Below, piece by piece: positions 25,368-33,401 of a DNA stretch of 64,000 nucleotides (position 1 is the stretch's first letter; each line of letters starts with the position of its first letter). The stretch lies in assembly GCA_963803425.1 (NCBI GenBank), contig CAWDMA010000001.1, positions 930,001 to 994,000 of the forward strand, read 5' to 3'. The DNA comes from DASPWW01 sp963803425 (lineage in GTDB: Bacteria > Actinomycetota > Thermoleophilia > Solirubrobacterales > 70-9). A program made the translations under genes and the position numbers. Under the pieces are notes generated by a model, which saw only the letters and a list, made by a program, of their open reading frames with translations, was not told the DNA's origin and searched no databases.

Positions 25368-26363
25368 CTACCGGCCCACCCGCCTCCTCAGCGCGCCCTG
25401 TCTGGCCAGGAAGCCCATGATCAGCAGCAGTGCCGCCAGGCAGCCGCCGAGGCCCAGGGCGAAGAAGGTGGCGGCCGAGCCGATGTGATCGACCATCCAC
25501 CCGAAGTTCATCCCGAAGAACCCGGTCAGGAAGGTGAGCGGAAGGAAGATCGTCGCGACGATCGTGAGCCGGTACGTGGTCTCGTTGAGCTGCACGTCGA
25601 GCGTCGTCGAGAGCTCGTTGCTGGCCGCGTCGATCCCCTCGATCACGCGGTGGAGCTGCTTGCTGATCCGGTCGAAGTAGTGCCGGTCGTCGGCATGGCG
25701 CCCCGACACCTGCTCCATCTCGCCGGCGGCGCGCTCGAACAGGACCTGCTCCGGCCCCGCGATCCGGCGCAGCTCCGTCAGTCGCAGGCGCGTGCCGCGG
25801 AGCAGGTCCGGGTCGGTGGCGCTGCTGCGGCCGCCGGGCGCGAGCGCCGCCGCCTCCAGATCGCCCATCGCGTCCTGGAGCACGGCCAGCGCCGTGAACA
25901 GGGTCCGGACCATCGCCTCGAGCACGAGGTAGACGAGGTAGCGCTCGCTGCGGTCGCTGGGGAGCTGGCCGCCGACGAGGCTGGTGAGGTCGTGGCCGGT
26001 CCTGTGCACGGTGAGCAGGTAGTCGCCGGTGAGCAGCACCTTCACCTCGCGGCACTCGAGCGCATCGGGCGGCTCGCGGACGTCGACCTCGGGCTTTCCC
26101 AGGTACCAGAACGGGAACGCGACGTGGCCGCTCTCCCCGTGCACCTTGCGGAGGTGCCGGCCCCCGGCTGTGTCGTCGAGCCCGAAGTGGCCCAGCACCC
26201 CGACCGTCGGAGGCATCAGGGAGAACGCCTCCCGGATCCGCTCCAGCGACGTCTCCTCCTCGAGCGTGAGATCGGCCCAGAAGAACTGCTTGCGCCGGAT
26301 GTGATCCTCGATCAGCGACGCGTCCAGCTCGGCGAGGATCGGGATCTGGAGCGACTCGCTCAC
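25368..26363 (-). CDS. CorA-like magnesium/divalent metal channel
   Basis: A 331-residue CorA-family protein: a large cytoplasmic N-terminal domain, a long helix (KQLHRVIEGIDAASNELSTT, then LDVQLNETTYRLTIVA), and two C-terminal transmembrane helices. The first of these ends in the signature FFGMNFGWM (family GMN), where the selectivity loop begins. The cytosolic part contains TGDYLLTVHRTG, typical of CorA. The start is a GTG at 26363 (VSESLQIPILAEL); upstream sequence in frame is antisense to the next gene. It is divergent from the AHS2 remnant and photolyase operon, and convergent with the binding lipoprotein, 3 bp from its stop. Confidence 0.9.
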   Translation of the reverse strand: MSESLQIPILAELDASLIEDHIRRKQFFWADLTLEEETSLERIREAFSLMPPTVGVLGHFGLDDTAGGRHLRKVHGESGHVAFPFWYLGKPEVDVREPPDALECREVKVLLTGDYLLTVHRTGHDLTSLVGGQLPSDRSERYLVYLVLEAMVRTLFTALAVLQDAMGDLEAAALAPGGRSSATDPDLLRGTRLRLTELRRIAGPEQVLFERAAGEMEQVSGRHADDRHYFDRISKQLHRVIEGIDAASNELSTTLDVQLNETTYRLTIVATIFLPLTFLTGFFGMNFGWMVDHIGSAATFFALGLGGCLAALLLIMGFLARQGALRRRVGR

Positions 26364-26442
26364 GATGCGGACGCACCCTATCGGTCGCCGCGCTCGCCAC
26401 CCGGGCCATATCGGGGGCCCTCCACCCTGGACCGGGCGTCCA

Positions 26443-26886
26443 ATGACACCGGTGCGCGTGCTCCGCGCGGGGACGATGACCTCCATCCAGGACTGGCCCG
26501 GCAGGCTCGGGCTGTGGCACGTAGGCGTGCCGCCCTCGGGGCCGATGGACGACGAGCCCGCGCCGCTGTGGGAGCTGCTCTCGATCCCGCCCGGCTCGAC
26601 CCTGGACGTGGGCACGGTCGCGGGCCGCGGGCGGAGGGCGTACGTGCTGCTCGCCGGCGGGCTCGCGGTGGATGAGTTCCTCGGCAGCGCCTCGACGTTC
26701 ACGCTCGGCGTCGCCGTGCCGGGCGGGCTGTCCGGCGCTCCGTTCGCGGCGGTCGTCGGGCTTGGCGCCACCGCCCGGCTGTACCCGGTCGTCGAGAAGC
26801 CGCCGGCGGAGGCGCACCGGACCGCCGACACGCCGATGATCACGGCCTCCTTCTTCGCCGGCTTTCTGCTTCTGTTGCTGCTGTGA
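26443..26886 (+). CDS. Truncated AHS2 (biotin-dependent carboxyltransferase-like) ORF, probably a remnant
   Basis: A 147-residue open frame. Its first part reads VLRAGTMTSIQDWPGRLGLW then HVGVPPSGPMDD, the opening of the AHS2 domain of urea amidolyase/5-oxoprolinase subunit C. It then jumps to WELLSIPPGSTLDVGTVAGR and LLAGGLAVDEFLGSASTFTLG, which lie about 60 residues further on in full-length relatives. The catalytic C-terminal half is missing and replaced by an unrelated tail ending in a run of Leu. Carboxyltransferase activity is not credible. Translation is coupled to the SRPBCC gene by a GTGA overlap, so the frame may persist as a leader for that operon. Confidence 0.65.
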   Translation: MTPVRVLRAGTMTSIQDWPGRLGLWHVGVPPSGPMDDEPAPLWELLSIPPGSTLDVGTVAGRGRRAYVLLAGGLAVDEFLGSASTFTLGVAVPGGLSGAPFAAVVGLGATARLYPVVEKPPAEAHRTADTPMITASFFAGFLLLLLL

Positions 26887-27359
26887 GCCACGTGTACGAG
26901 CTGGAGCGCAGCCAGCGGCTCGAGCTGAGCGCGGCGCGCGCGTTCGAGTTCTTCGCCGAGGCCGCCAACCTGGAGCGGATCACGCCGCCGTGGCTGGGGT
27001 TCGAGATGCTCACCCAGGGCCCGATCGAGATGCGGGCGGGGGCGCTGATCGAGTACCGGCTCAAGGTCCGCGGGATCCCGATCAGGTGGAGGACCCGGAT
27101 CGAGACGTGGGAGCCGCCGGCCCGGTTCGTCGACGTGCAGCTCCGCGGCCCGTACTCGCTGTGGGAGCACACGCACAGCTTCGAGCCGGACGGAGACGAC
27201 GGGGTCGTGATTTGCGACCGGGTCCGGTACTCGCTTCCGCTCGGTCCTTTGGGGCGGCTCGCCCACGCGGCGGTCGTGCGGCGCGACCTGGACCGGATCT
27301 TCGCGTACCGCCGCGAGGCAGTCGCAGCGGAGCTCGAGCGCTCCGCGCAGCGCGCGTGA
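26883..27359 (+). CDS. SRPBCC family ligand-binding protein
   Basis: A 158-residue START/Bet v1-fold protein. It begins YELERSQRLELSAARAFEFF, the usual first strand and helix. It continues NLERITPPWLGFEML, GALIEYRLKVRGIPIRWRTR and FVDVQLRGPYSLWEHTHSFE, a set shared with proteins often found next to epimerases or photolyases. It presumably binds a hydrophobic small molecule. The GTG start overlaps the AHS2-like stop, and its own stop overlaps the photolyase start (GTGA), placing it firmly in the phr operon. Its partner or ligand is unknown; a flavin, pterin or lipid precursor are possibilities. Confidence 0.85.
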   Translation: MSHVYELERSQRLELSAARAFEFFAEAANLERITPPWLGFEMLTQGPIEMRAGALIEYRLKVRGIPIRWRTRIETWEPPARFVDVQLRGPYSLWEHTHSFEPDGDDGVVICDRVRYSLPLGPLGRLAHAAVVRRDLDRIFAYRREAVAAELERSAQRA

Positions 27360-28750
27360 CCGCGATCGTGTGGGTGCGCCGCGACCTGCGGGTGCGCGAC
27401 CACCCCGCCCTGCGCGATGCGCTCGGCCGGCACGACCGCGTCGTCCCGATCTTCTGCTTTGACGACCGCCTGCTCGGCGGCCGCCACGGGTCCGGCCCGC
27501 GGACGCAGTTCCTGCTCGAGTCGCTCGTCGACCTGGACTGCTCGCTGCGAGCCCGAGGGGGCGGGCTGGTGGTGAGGCGCGGCGCGCCGGAGCGCGAGGT
27601 GGTGGCGGCGGCGCGGGAGGTCGGCGCGGACGAGGTGCACGTCAGCGCCGACGCCTCGCCGTTCGGGCGACGCCGCGACCAGCGGGTGCGGCGGGCGCTG
27701 CGGCGCGACGGGGTGGAGCTCCGCTCCCACCCGGGGCTGAACGTGATCGACGACGTCGGCGCCCCGCAAACGCAGTCGGGGCGTCCCTACACGGTGTTCT
27801 CCCCGTTCCACCGCTGCTGGGAGGCGGAAGGGAGGCGCGAGGTGCTGGGGGCGCCGCGGTCGGTGCCGGCCCTGCCGGCCCGGCTGCGCAAAGGCCGGAT
27901 CCCGTCGCTGGCCGCGCTCGGCCTGGAGCAGCAGGTGAGCGACCCGCCGCGCGGCGGCGAGGCCGAGGGCCGCCGCCGGCTCGGCCGGTTCCTGGCGGCC
28001 GACTCCTCCGCGTACGCGGCGAACCACGATGCGCTCGGCGCCGACCGGACCTCGCGGCTGTCGCCGTACCTGCATCTCGGGTGCGTGTCGCCGCGGGAGG
28101 TCGAGGCGCGCGTTGGCGGGGGCGCCGGCCCGGAGGCGTTCCGGCGGCAGCTGTGCTGGCGCGACTTCCACCATCACGTCCTGCTCCACTTCCCCCGCAA
28201 CGCACGCTCGGAGTTCCAGCAGCGCTACCGCGGCGCGATCCGGTGGAGCCGGGCGCGGCGGGCGTTCGAAGCGTGGCAGCAGGGCCGCACCGGGTACCCG
28301 CTCGTCGACGCCGGCATGCGCCAGCTTCTCCGCGAGGGGTGGATGCACAACCGCGCCCGGCTCGTGGTCGGCTCCTTCCTCACCAAGGACCTCGGAATCG
28401 ACTGGCGGTGGGGCGAGCGCCACTTCATGCGGCTGCTGGTCGACGGCGACGAGGCCAGCAACAACGGGAACTGGCAGTGGATCGCGTCGGTCGGCACCGA
28501 CCCCCAGCCGGCCTCCCGCCGGATCTACAACCCGGCGCTCCAGCAGCAGCGCCACGACCCCAAGGGAGCCTACGTGCGCAGCTACGTGCCGGAGCTGGCC
28601 CGGGTGGCGCCCTCCCACCTCGCCGAGCCGTGGAGGATGTCGATCGACGCGCAGAGGGCCGCCGGTTGCATGATCGGAACCGACTATCCGGGGCCGATCG
28701 TCGACCACGCGCAGGCACGCCGCGAGGCGCTGGAGCGCTACCGGGCGTGA
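27356..28750 (+). CDS. phr: Deoxyribodipyrimidine photolyase (class I CPD type)
   Basis: Light-driven repair of cyclobutane pyrimidine dimers using FADH-, with a second antenna chromophore. The 464-residue protein starts with the N-terminal alpha/beta antenna domain (IVWVRRDLRVRDHPAL). The FAD-binding helical domain has RTSRLSPYLHLGCVSPREV, RQLCWRDFHHHVLLHFP, ARRAFEAWQQGRTGYPLVDAGMR (shown in part by its ends) and WMHNRARLVVGSFLTKDL. SNNGNWQWIASVGTDPQP is the diagnostic class I stretch, with the Trp electron-transfer residues present. The GTG start overlaps the SRPBCC stop. The operon converges on the CarH-type gene block, consistent with light-related control. Confidence 0.95.
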   Translation: MTAIVWVRRDLRVRDHPALRDALGRHDRVVPIFCFDDRLLGGRHGSGPRTQFLLESLVDLDCSLRARGGGLVVRRGAPEREVVAAAREVGADEVHVSADASPFGRRRDQRVRRALRRDGVELRSHPGLNVIDDVGAPQTQSGRPYTVFSPFHRCWEAEGRREVLGAPRSVPALPARLRKGRIPSLAALGLEQQVSDPPRGGEAEGRRRLGRFLAADSSAYAANHDALGADRTSRLSPYLHLGCVSPREVEARVGGGAGPEAFRRQLCWRDFHHHVLLHFPRNARSEFQQRYRGAIRWSRARRAFEAWQQGRTGYPLVDAGMRQLLREGWMHNRARLVVGSFLTKDLGIDWRWGERHFMRLLVDGDEASNNGNWQWIASVGTDPQPASRRIYNPALQQQRHDPKGAYVRSYVPELARVAPSHLAEPWRMSIDAQRAAGCMIGTDYPGPIVDHAQARREALERYRA

Positions 28751-28776
28751 GCGCGGCGCCCGTCTAAGCTCAGGTC

Positions 28777-29358
28777 ATGCCGGAGGCGGACACGGCGACG
28801 GTGGAGGTGCTGCCCGAGCCTGAGGAGCATCGCGTCGCGAGCACCGGCGCGGTCGCATCGGTGCAGGAGGCCGAGATCGCGGTCCCTGCGGCGGCACTTC
28901 AGCAGTTGTGGACGCCGCGGACCCTCGAGTGGCTGGCGCGGAGCTACTGGCGCTACCTGCGCCGGGTCTCGCTCGGCCTGATCAGGCTGCGGCTCGGGAC
29001 ACGTGATCGGACCGCGGTGCTGGTCTTGCCGTGGCTTCCGCTGCTCCGCTTTCACGCGCCGGAGTTCAGGACTGCCCCGGAGTCGGCGTCGGTGACGTGG
29101 CGGATCGAGCGCGGCCTGCTGGTCGCGGCCGAGGGGCGCGACAGCGGCTGGCTCCGGATAGAGGTGAGCCGCACGGACCGGTCCCGGGGCGAGCTGGTCC
29201 ACGTCCGGGTCGAGGTCCAGAACTTCTATCCGTGGCTGCGGGGCACCGGCAGGTTCGCGCGGTTCGGCGCATGGCTCTACTCGCAGACGCAGCTTCGCAT
29301 CCACCGCCGCGTCGCGGTCGGTTTCCTGCGCTCGCTCTCCAGAGTGGAGCTCGGATGA
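28777..29358 (+). CDS. Conserved hypothetical protein in the photolyase operon
   Basis: A 193-residue protein I cannot assign. It has an acidic N-terminus, then LWTPRTLEWLARSYWRYLRR and VSLGLIRLRLG. A beta-rich body follows (VLVLPWLPLLRFHAPEFRT, VTWRIERGLLVAAEG, GELVHVRVEVQNFYPWLRG), then a closing helix QLRIHRRVAVGFLRSLSRVE. No signal peptide or transmembrane helix is obvious. It sits 26 bp after phr and its stop overlaps the start of the NAD(P)-binding gene (ATGA). The coupling suggests it works with that protein, perhaps in binding or modifying a lipid, but no catalytic motif is seen. Confidence 0.75.
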   Translation: MPEADTATVEVLPEPEEHRVASTGAVASVQEAEIAVPAAALQQLWTPRTLEWLARSYWRYLRRVSLGLIRLRLGTRDRTAVLVLPWLPLLRFHAPEFRTAPESASVTWRIERGLLVAAEGRDSGWLRIEVSRTDRSRGELVHVRVEVQNFYPWLRGTGRFARFGAWLYSQTQLRIHRRVAVGFLRSLSRVELG

Positions 29359-30278
29359 GGGCGCTGGTCACCGGCGCCACCGGCTACATCGGCGGCCGGC
29401 TCGCGGCGCGGCTCGCCGCGGCCGGGTTCGAGACCCGCTGCATGGTCCGGGATCCGGCTCGCGCGGACGCGCTGCGTGAGGGCGGGCACGAGCTGGTCGA
29501 GGCCGATGCGCTCGACGCCGCCAGCCTTCGGGGCGCCGGCGAGGGTGCGGACGTCGCCTACTACCTGATCCACTCTTTGGGACGGGGAGGCGCCGGCGAG
29601 TTCGCGGAGCGAGACCGGAGCGCCGCGCGCAACTTCGCGGCGATGGCGCGCGCGGACGGCGTGCGGCGGGTCGTGTACCTGGGCGGGCTGGGGGACACGG
29701 GCGGCTCACCGCACCTGCGCAGCCGCCACGAGTCGGCGGAGATCCTCCGCCGCGAGGGGCCGCCGCTCACCTACTTCCGGGCCGCGATGGTGGTCGGCGC
29801 CGGGAGCGAGTCGTTCCGCACCCTGCGCTACCTGGTCGCGCGGCTGCCGGTGATGATCGCGCCCGCGTGGCTGCGCACCGCGACCCAGCCGATCGGGATC
29901 GACGACGTGCTCGACTACCTGGTGCAGGCGCCCGGGATCGAGGCGAGCTCCGGCCGCGCGGTCGAGATCGGCGGCCCCGATGTGCTCTCGTACGGCGCCA
30001 TGGTCGGCGAGATGGCGGACGCGCTCGGGAAGAGCCGCCCCCCGATGCTGCCGGTTCCGCTGATCACGCCGTGGCTCTCCTCGCTGTGGATCGGGCTGGT
30101 CACGCCGGTGGACGCCGGTGTCGCCCGGCCGCTGGTCGAGGGGCTGAGCACGACAACGACGGTCGCCGACCCGGAGCCGGCGCGGGCGTTCGCCGTGCAG
30201 CCGTCGCCGTTCCGGGAGACCCTACGGCGCGCTCTCGCCGAGGAGCGCGAGGCGGCCGAGGTCGCGCCCACCGGGTGA
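29355..30278 (+). CDS. NAD(P)-binding atypical SDR (YbjT/NmrA-like)
   Basis: A 307-residue Rossmann protein: GATGYIGGRLAARLAAAGFE is the extended-SDR nucleotide loop, CMVRDPARADAL follows beta-2, EADALDAASLRGAGEGADV is the NmrA-type segment and YYLIHSLG is typical of YbjT relatives. There is no canonical YxxxK pair; HESAEILRREGPPLTYFRAA stands in its place, as in epimerase/hydratase-like or sensor proteins. ATG start coupled to the preceding gene. The 3' end overlaps the convergent cyclopropane synthase gene by 57 bp. Its enzymatic versus regulatory role is open. Confidence 0.83.
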   Translation: MRALVTGATGYIGGRLAARLAAAGFETRCMVRDPARADALREGGHELVEADALDAASLRGAGEGADVAYYLIHSLGRGGAGEFAERDRSAARNFAAMARADGVRRVVYLGGLGDTGGSPHLRSRHESAEILRREGPPLTYFRAAMVVGAGSESFRTLRYLVARLPVMIAPAWLRTATQPIGIDDVLDYLVQAPGIEASSGRAVEIGGPDVLSYGAMVGEMADALGKSRPPMLPVPLITPWLSSLWIGLVTPVDAGVARPLVEGLSTTTTVADPEPARAFAVQPSPFRETLRRALAEEREAAEVAPTG

Positions 30279-31481
30279 GGCAGGGCGCCATCCGGGCTTC
30301 GCCATCAGGATCTGAAGGTCGACGATGCGCGCCTCACGGAACCCCGCCTCCGAGATCGCGAAGTACATCTCCCAAAGGCGGCGGAAGCGGCGGTCGTACC
30401 CGAGCTGCTCGAGCTCCTCGGCGGCGCCGAGGAAGCGCTCCCGCCAGTGGCGCAGGGTGAGCGCGTAGCTGGCGCTGATGTCGTCGAGCCACACGGTGCG
30501 CATGTCCGTGTTGCGCGCCACGCACCGCTCGATCACCTCCAGCGAGGGGAGGCATCCGCCGGGAAAGATCAACTCGCTCGCAAAGCTGCGAGTCGCCTTC
30601 TCCGCCTCGTACGCGCGGTCGTCGAACCCGATCGCCTGCAGGAAGAACAGGCCCCGGGGGTGGAGCAGCTCCGAGCACCGCCGGAAGAAGACGTCGAAGT
30701 ACTCCCACCCGACCGCCTCGATCATCTCGATCGAGACGAGCTTGTCGTAGACGTCGTTCAAGTCGCGGTAGTCGGCTCCGAGCACCTGGACCTGGCGCTC
30801 CAGCCCCGCCGCGCGAACTCGTCCCTCGGCGTATTCGCGCTGCTCCCGCGAGATCGTCGTCGTCGTCACCCTGCACCCGTAGCGCGACGCCGCGTACACC
30901 GCCAGCCCGCCCCATCCGGTGCCGATCTCGAGCAGGTGGTCGTCGGGGCGAAGCTCCAGCCCGCGGCAGATCCGCTCCAGCTTTGCGACCTGCGCCTGCT
31001 CCAGCGTGTCGTCCTCGCGGGCGAAGCACGCGCACGAGTACATCATCGCCTCACGGTCGAGGAACAGCTCGAACAGCTCGTTGCCGAGGTCGTAGTGGGC
31101 GGCGATGTTGCGACGGGCGCCGCGCCGCGTGTTCAGCAGCGGCAGCGCCGCCAACCGCTGTGCGGGGCGGACGAGAGGCGCCAGCCGGCGGCGGACGGCG
31201 TCCGCGCGACGCAGCTCCAGGGCGCCGATCCGAAGCAGCGTGACGAGGTCGTCGGCGTCCCACAGCCCATCCATGTACGCCTCGCCAAGGCCGATGCTGC
31301 GCCGCCGCCCGAGTAGCTCGTAGAAGCGGGGAGACTGAACCGTGATCCGGGCCCGCAGCGGCGCCTCGCTCGGCCCGAACGCGTACAGCTCGCCCGACCA
31401 CGCCTCCTCCAGCTCGATCCGTCCTGCCCTCACCGCCTTCAGCAAGCGGTGGGTCGCGATCCGCGAGGCGCGCTCGATCAC
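30222..31481 (-). CDS. cfa: Cyclopropane-fatty-acyl-phospholipid synthase family methyltransferase
   Basis: Transfers a methyl/methylene from SAM to unsaturated acyl chains of membrane phospholipids. The 419 residues contain the lipid-binding N-terminal domain (GLGEAYMDGLWDADDLVTLL) and NIAAHYDLGNELFELFLD. The SAM site LEIGTGWGGLAVYAASRYGC follows, then TTISREQREYAEGR, VSIEMIEAVG and ISASYALTLRHWRERF. The active-site Cys-containing stretch MMYSCACF is conserved. The GTG start is at 31481; the last 19 codons overlap the convergent NAD(P)-binding gene. It is the promoter-distal member of the run downstream of the SDR/CarH divergent promoter. A methyl-branched or furan fatty-acid product is possible given the flavoprotein partner. 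Confidence 0.92.
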   Translation of the reverse strand: MIERASRIATHRLLKAVRAGRIELEEAWSGELYAFGPSEAPLRARITVQSPRFYELLGRRRSIGLGEAYMDGLWDADDLVTLLRIGALELRRADAVRRRLAPLVRPAQRLAALPLLNTRRGARRNIAAHYDLGNELFELFLDREAMMYSCACFAREDDTLEQAQVAKLERICRGLELRPDDHLLEIGTGWGGLAVYAASRYGCRVTTTTISREQREYAEGRVRAAGLERQVQVLGADYRDLNDVYDKLVSIEMIEAVGWEYFDVFFRRCSELLHPRGLFFLQAIGFDDRAYEAEKATRSFASELIFPGGCLPSLEVIERCVARNTDMRTVWLDDISASYALTLRHWRERFLGAAEELEQLGYDRRFRRLWEMYFAISEAGFREARIVDLQILMAKPGWRPASPGGRDLGRLALLGESAP

Positions 31482-31514
31482 GGCGACAATCCTTTCACTC
31501 GGGCGGGGTCCCGT

Positions 31515-32621
31515 TCAAGCGAGCCAGGTGTCGAGCTCGTCGATCGGCAGCGGCGGGCTGAGCGCGTTGCCCTGGACCAGGTCGCACCCCGCCTCGGCGA
31601 CCTCCGTCCACAGCTCGGCGTCCTCGACTCGCTCGGCGACGACGCTCAGCCCGAGCGCATGGGCGAACTCCGCGATTCCGTGGGTCGCGTGGCGGCGGCC
31701 GTCGGTCTCCCACCCCGCGAACAGGCCCAGGTCGAGCTTCAGCGTCTCGATCGGAAGCAGGCCGAGCTCCCCCAGCGAGGAGTAGCCCGTGCCGAAGTCG
31801 TCGAGCGCCGCAGCAACCCCCAGTGCGGAGAGCCGTGAGAGCGTCTCGACCGCGGGACGGCGCTGAGCCGCCAGTGACCCCTCGGTCACCTCCACGGTCA
31901 GCCCTCCCTCCGGGCAGGAGTGGCGGCGCATCGCCGCGCCCACCTCGTCGGCGAGCTCGGTGCGGTGCAGGATCGTCTTCGACAGGTTGAGCGCGACCGG
32001 GAGCTGACGGCCGCGGCGGCGGAGCTCGCTGACCTCGGCCAGCGCCCGATCGAGGCCGTGCAAGGTCAGCGCCCACATCGTCGGCTCGTGCGCCTCGGCG
32101 AGCCCGATGAACTCCTCCGGCGGCAGCAGGCCGAGCCGTGGGTGCCGCCACCGCGCCAGCGCCTCGAGCCCGACCACGAGGCGGGTGGCTGCATCGGCAA
32201 TCGGCTGGTAGTGGAACACCACCTCGCCGTCGCGAATCGAGCGGCGGAGCTGGGCGCGGTCCGCGGCGGCGCTCAGGCCGATGCCCCTGAGCGTGCCGCC
32301 CGCGTACACGCCGGTGACCAGCCCGAGCGTGAAGAACGCAACCGGCGTACCCGCGTTCTCGGCTGTGCTCGTCTGACCGCCGGTCAGCGCCCAGGTCAGG
32401 TAGGCCGCGGACGAGATCAGCGCCGAGACGAGCCCGCCGGCGACTCCGTACATCATCCCGAGCAACACGATCGGGATCACCGAGAACAGCATCAGCGCCG
32501 GCTCGTCGATCGCGAACCGCAGGGCCGGCAGCCCGACGAGCAGCACCAGCGCGACCGTCACGACGATGCGCGGCCGAGCGCCGAGCGCCCTCTCGATCGC
32601 CGCCGCGATCCCTCGGTGCAC
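31515..32621 (-). CDS. Membrane EAL-domain c-di-GMP phosphodiesterase-like protein
   Basis: A 368-residue protein with four or so N-terminal transmembrane helices (residues about 18-105) followed by an EAL domain. Catalytic-site motifs are GLEALARW (ExLxR), ALNLSKTIL (Asn), VEVTEGSL, DDFGTGYSSL and LKLDLGLF; VVAERVED and QGNALSPPLP complete the set. All acidic metal ligands appear present, so hydrolysis of c-di-GMP is plausible; AERVE replaces the commoner AEGVE. No GGDEF domain is present. GTG start at 32621. It sits between cfa and DUF1365, linking second-messenger turnover to the lipid-modification run, though co-regulation is inferred. Confidence 0.88.
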   Translation of the reverse strand: MHRGIAAAIERALGARPRIVVTVALVLLVGLPALRFAIDEPALMLFSVIPIVLLGMMYGVAGGLVSALISSAAYLTWALTGGQTSTAENAGTPVAFFTLGLVTGVYAGGTLRGIGLSAAADRAQLRRSIRDGEVVFHYQPIADAATRLVVGLEALARWRHPRLGLLPPEEFIGLAEAHEPTMWALTLHGLDRALAEVSELRRRGRQLPVALNLSKTILHRTELADEVGAAMRRHSCPEGGLTVEVTEGSLAAQRRPAVETLSRLSALGVAAALDDFGTGYSSLGELGLLPIETLKLDLGLFAGWETDGRRHATHGIAEFAHALGLSVVAERVEDAELWTEVAEAGCDLVQGNALSPPLPIDELDTWLA

Positions 32622-32657
32622 GGATCAACCCTAGACCGTGGCGACGGCCGCAGGCAA

Positions 32658-33401
32658 TCACCGCGCCGGGTGGGGATGGAACCGCGCCCCCTTCGCCCAC
32701 AGCCGAACCGCGTTCGCGTAGATCCGGCCGATCGTGGCGAGCGCCTGCGGCGCGTGGGAGAGCGGGACCGTCGTCATCGACGCGAGCGAGAGCGGGCGCC
32801 GCCGCAGCGCCAGCGCAGCCTCGAACACGAGCTCGCCGCGCTCGCGGTTGGCGATCCGCACGCCGAGCCGCTCTCCGGGCTCCGTCGAGCTCCACTCATA
32901 GGTCTGGTCCATCGCCATGAACGGGGACACGTGCATGCGCTTCGCCATCGTCCCGCCGAGCCCGCCGTCCGGGCCGGAGCGCTCCCGCACGTAGCAGTGG
33001 CGCTCCCCCCATGGCGTGCTCGTCACCTCGGCGATGATCGCCTCGGCGGGGCCGCCGCCGCGGTCGTACAGGTAGTAGAAGCTGACCGGGTTGAACCCGA
33101 CGCCGAGCGTGCGGGCTACCGTCAGCAGCCGCACCGGCCCCGGCAATTGCCTTCCGGTGCGGCGCTCGACCAGCTCCCGCGCGGCATCGGCGAGCGGCAT
33201 GCGGTGATCTCCGAAATAGTCGGCGCGCCGAAACCGCACCGGCGCCGGGCGGCGGGCCGACCACAGTGGATGCCGGTCGAATGCCGCGGGCAGCTCATCG
33301 AGGTCGGCGAGCAGCATCCACACGCGGTAGGCGAACGAGTGAGGCACCCCGCCGCGACGGCGGTGCGACAACCGCCCCTCGTAGATCGCGGTCGCGCTCA
33401 C
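32658..33401 (-). CDS. DUF1365 family protein
   Basis: A 247-residue DUF1365 protein. Family marks are AIYEGRLSHRRRGGVPHSFA, YRVWMLLADLDELP, RTLGVGFNPVSFYYLYD and MAKRMHVSPFMAMDQTYEW. The biochemical role is not settled; members sit with cfa-like genes and flavoproteins (as here) in bacterial clusters responsive to light or singlet oxygen. The GTG start at 33401 overlaps the stop of the flavoprotein gene (GTGA), showing translational coupling. A longer frame to 33512 would only overlap the flavoprotein's C-terminus. Probably cytosolic or membrane-peripheral. Confidence 0.93.
   Translation of the reverse strand: MSATAIYEGRLSHRRRGGVPHSFAYRVWMLLADLDELPAAFDRHPLWSARRPAPVRFRRADYFGDHRMPLADAARELVERRTGRQLPGPVRLLTVARTLGVGFNPVSFYYLYDRGGGPAEAIIAEVTSTPWGERHCYVRERSGPDGGLGGTMAKRMHVSPFMAMDQTYEWSSTEPGERLGVRIANRERGELVFEAALALRRRPLSLASMTTVPLSHAPQALATIGRIYANAVRLWAKGARFHPHPAR

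Noticed and set aside
26443..26886. Functional urea carboxylase/5-oxoprolinase subunit
   Set aside because: About 60 internal residues and the C-terminal half of the domain are missing, and no partner subunits are nearby.
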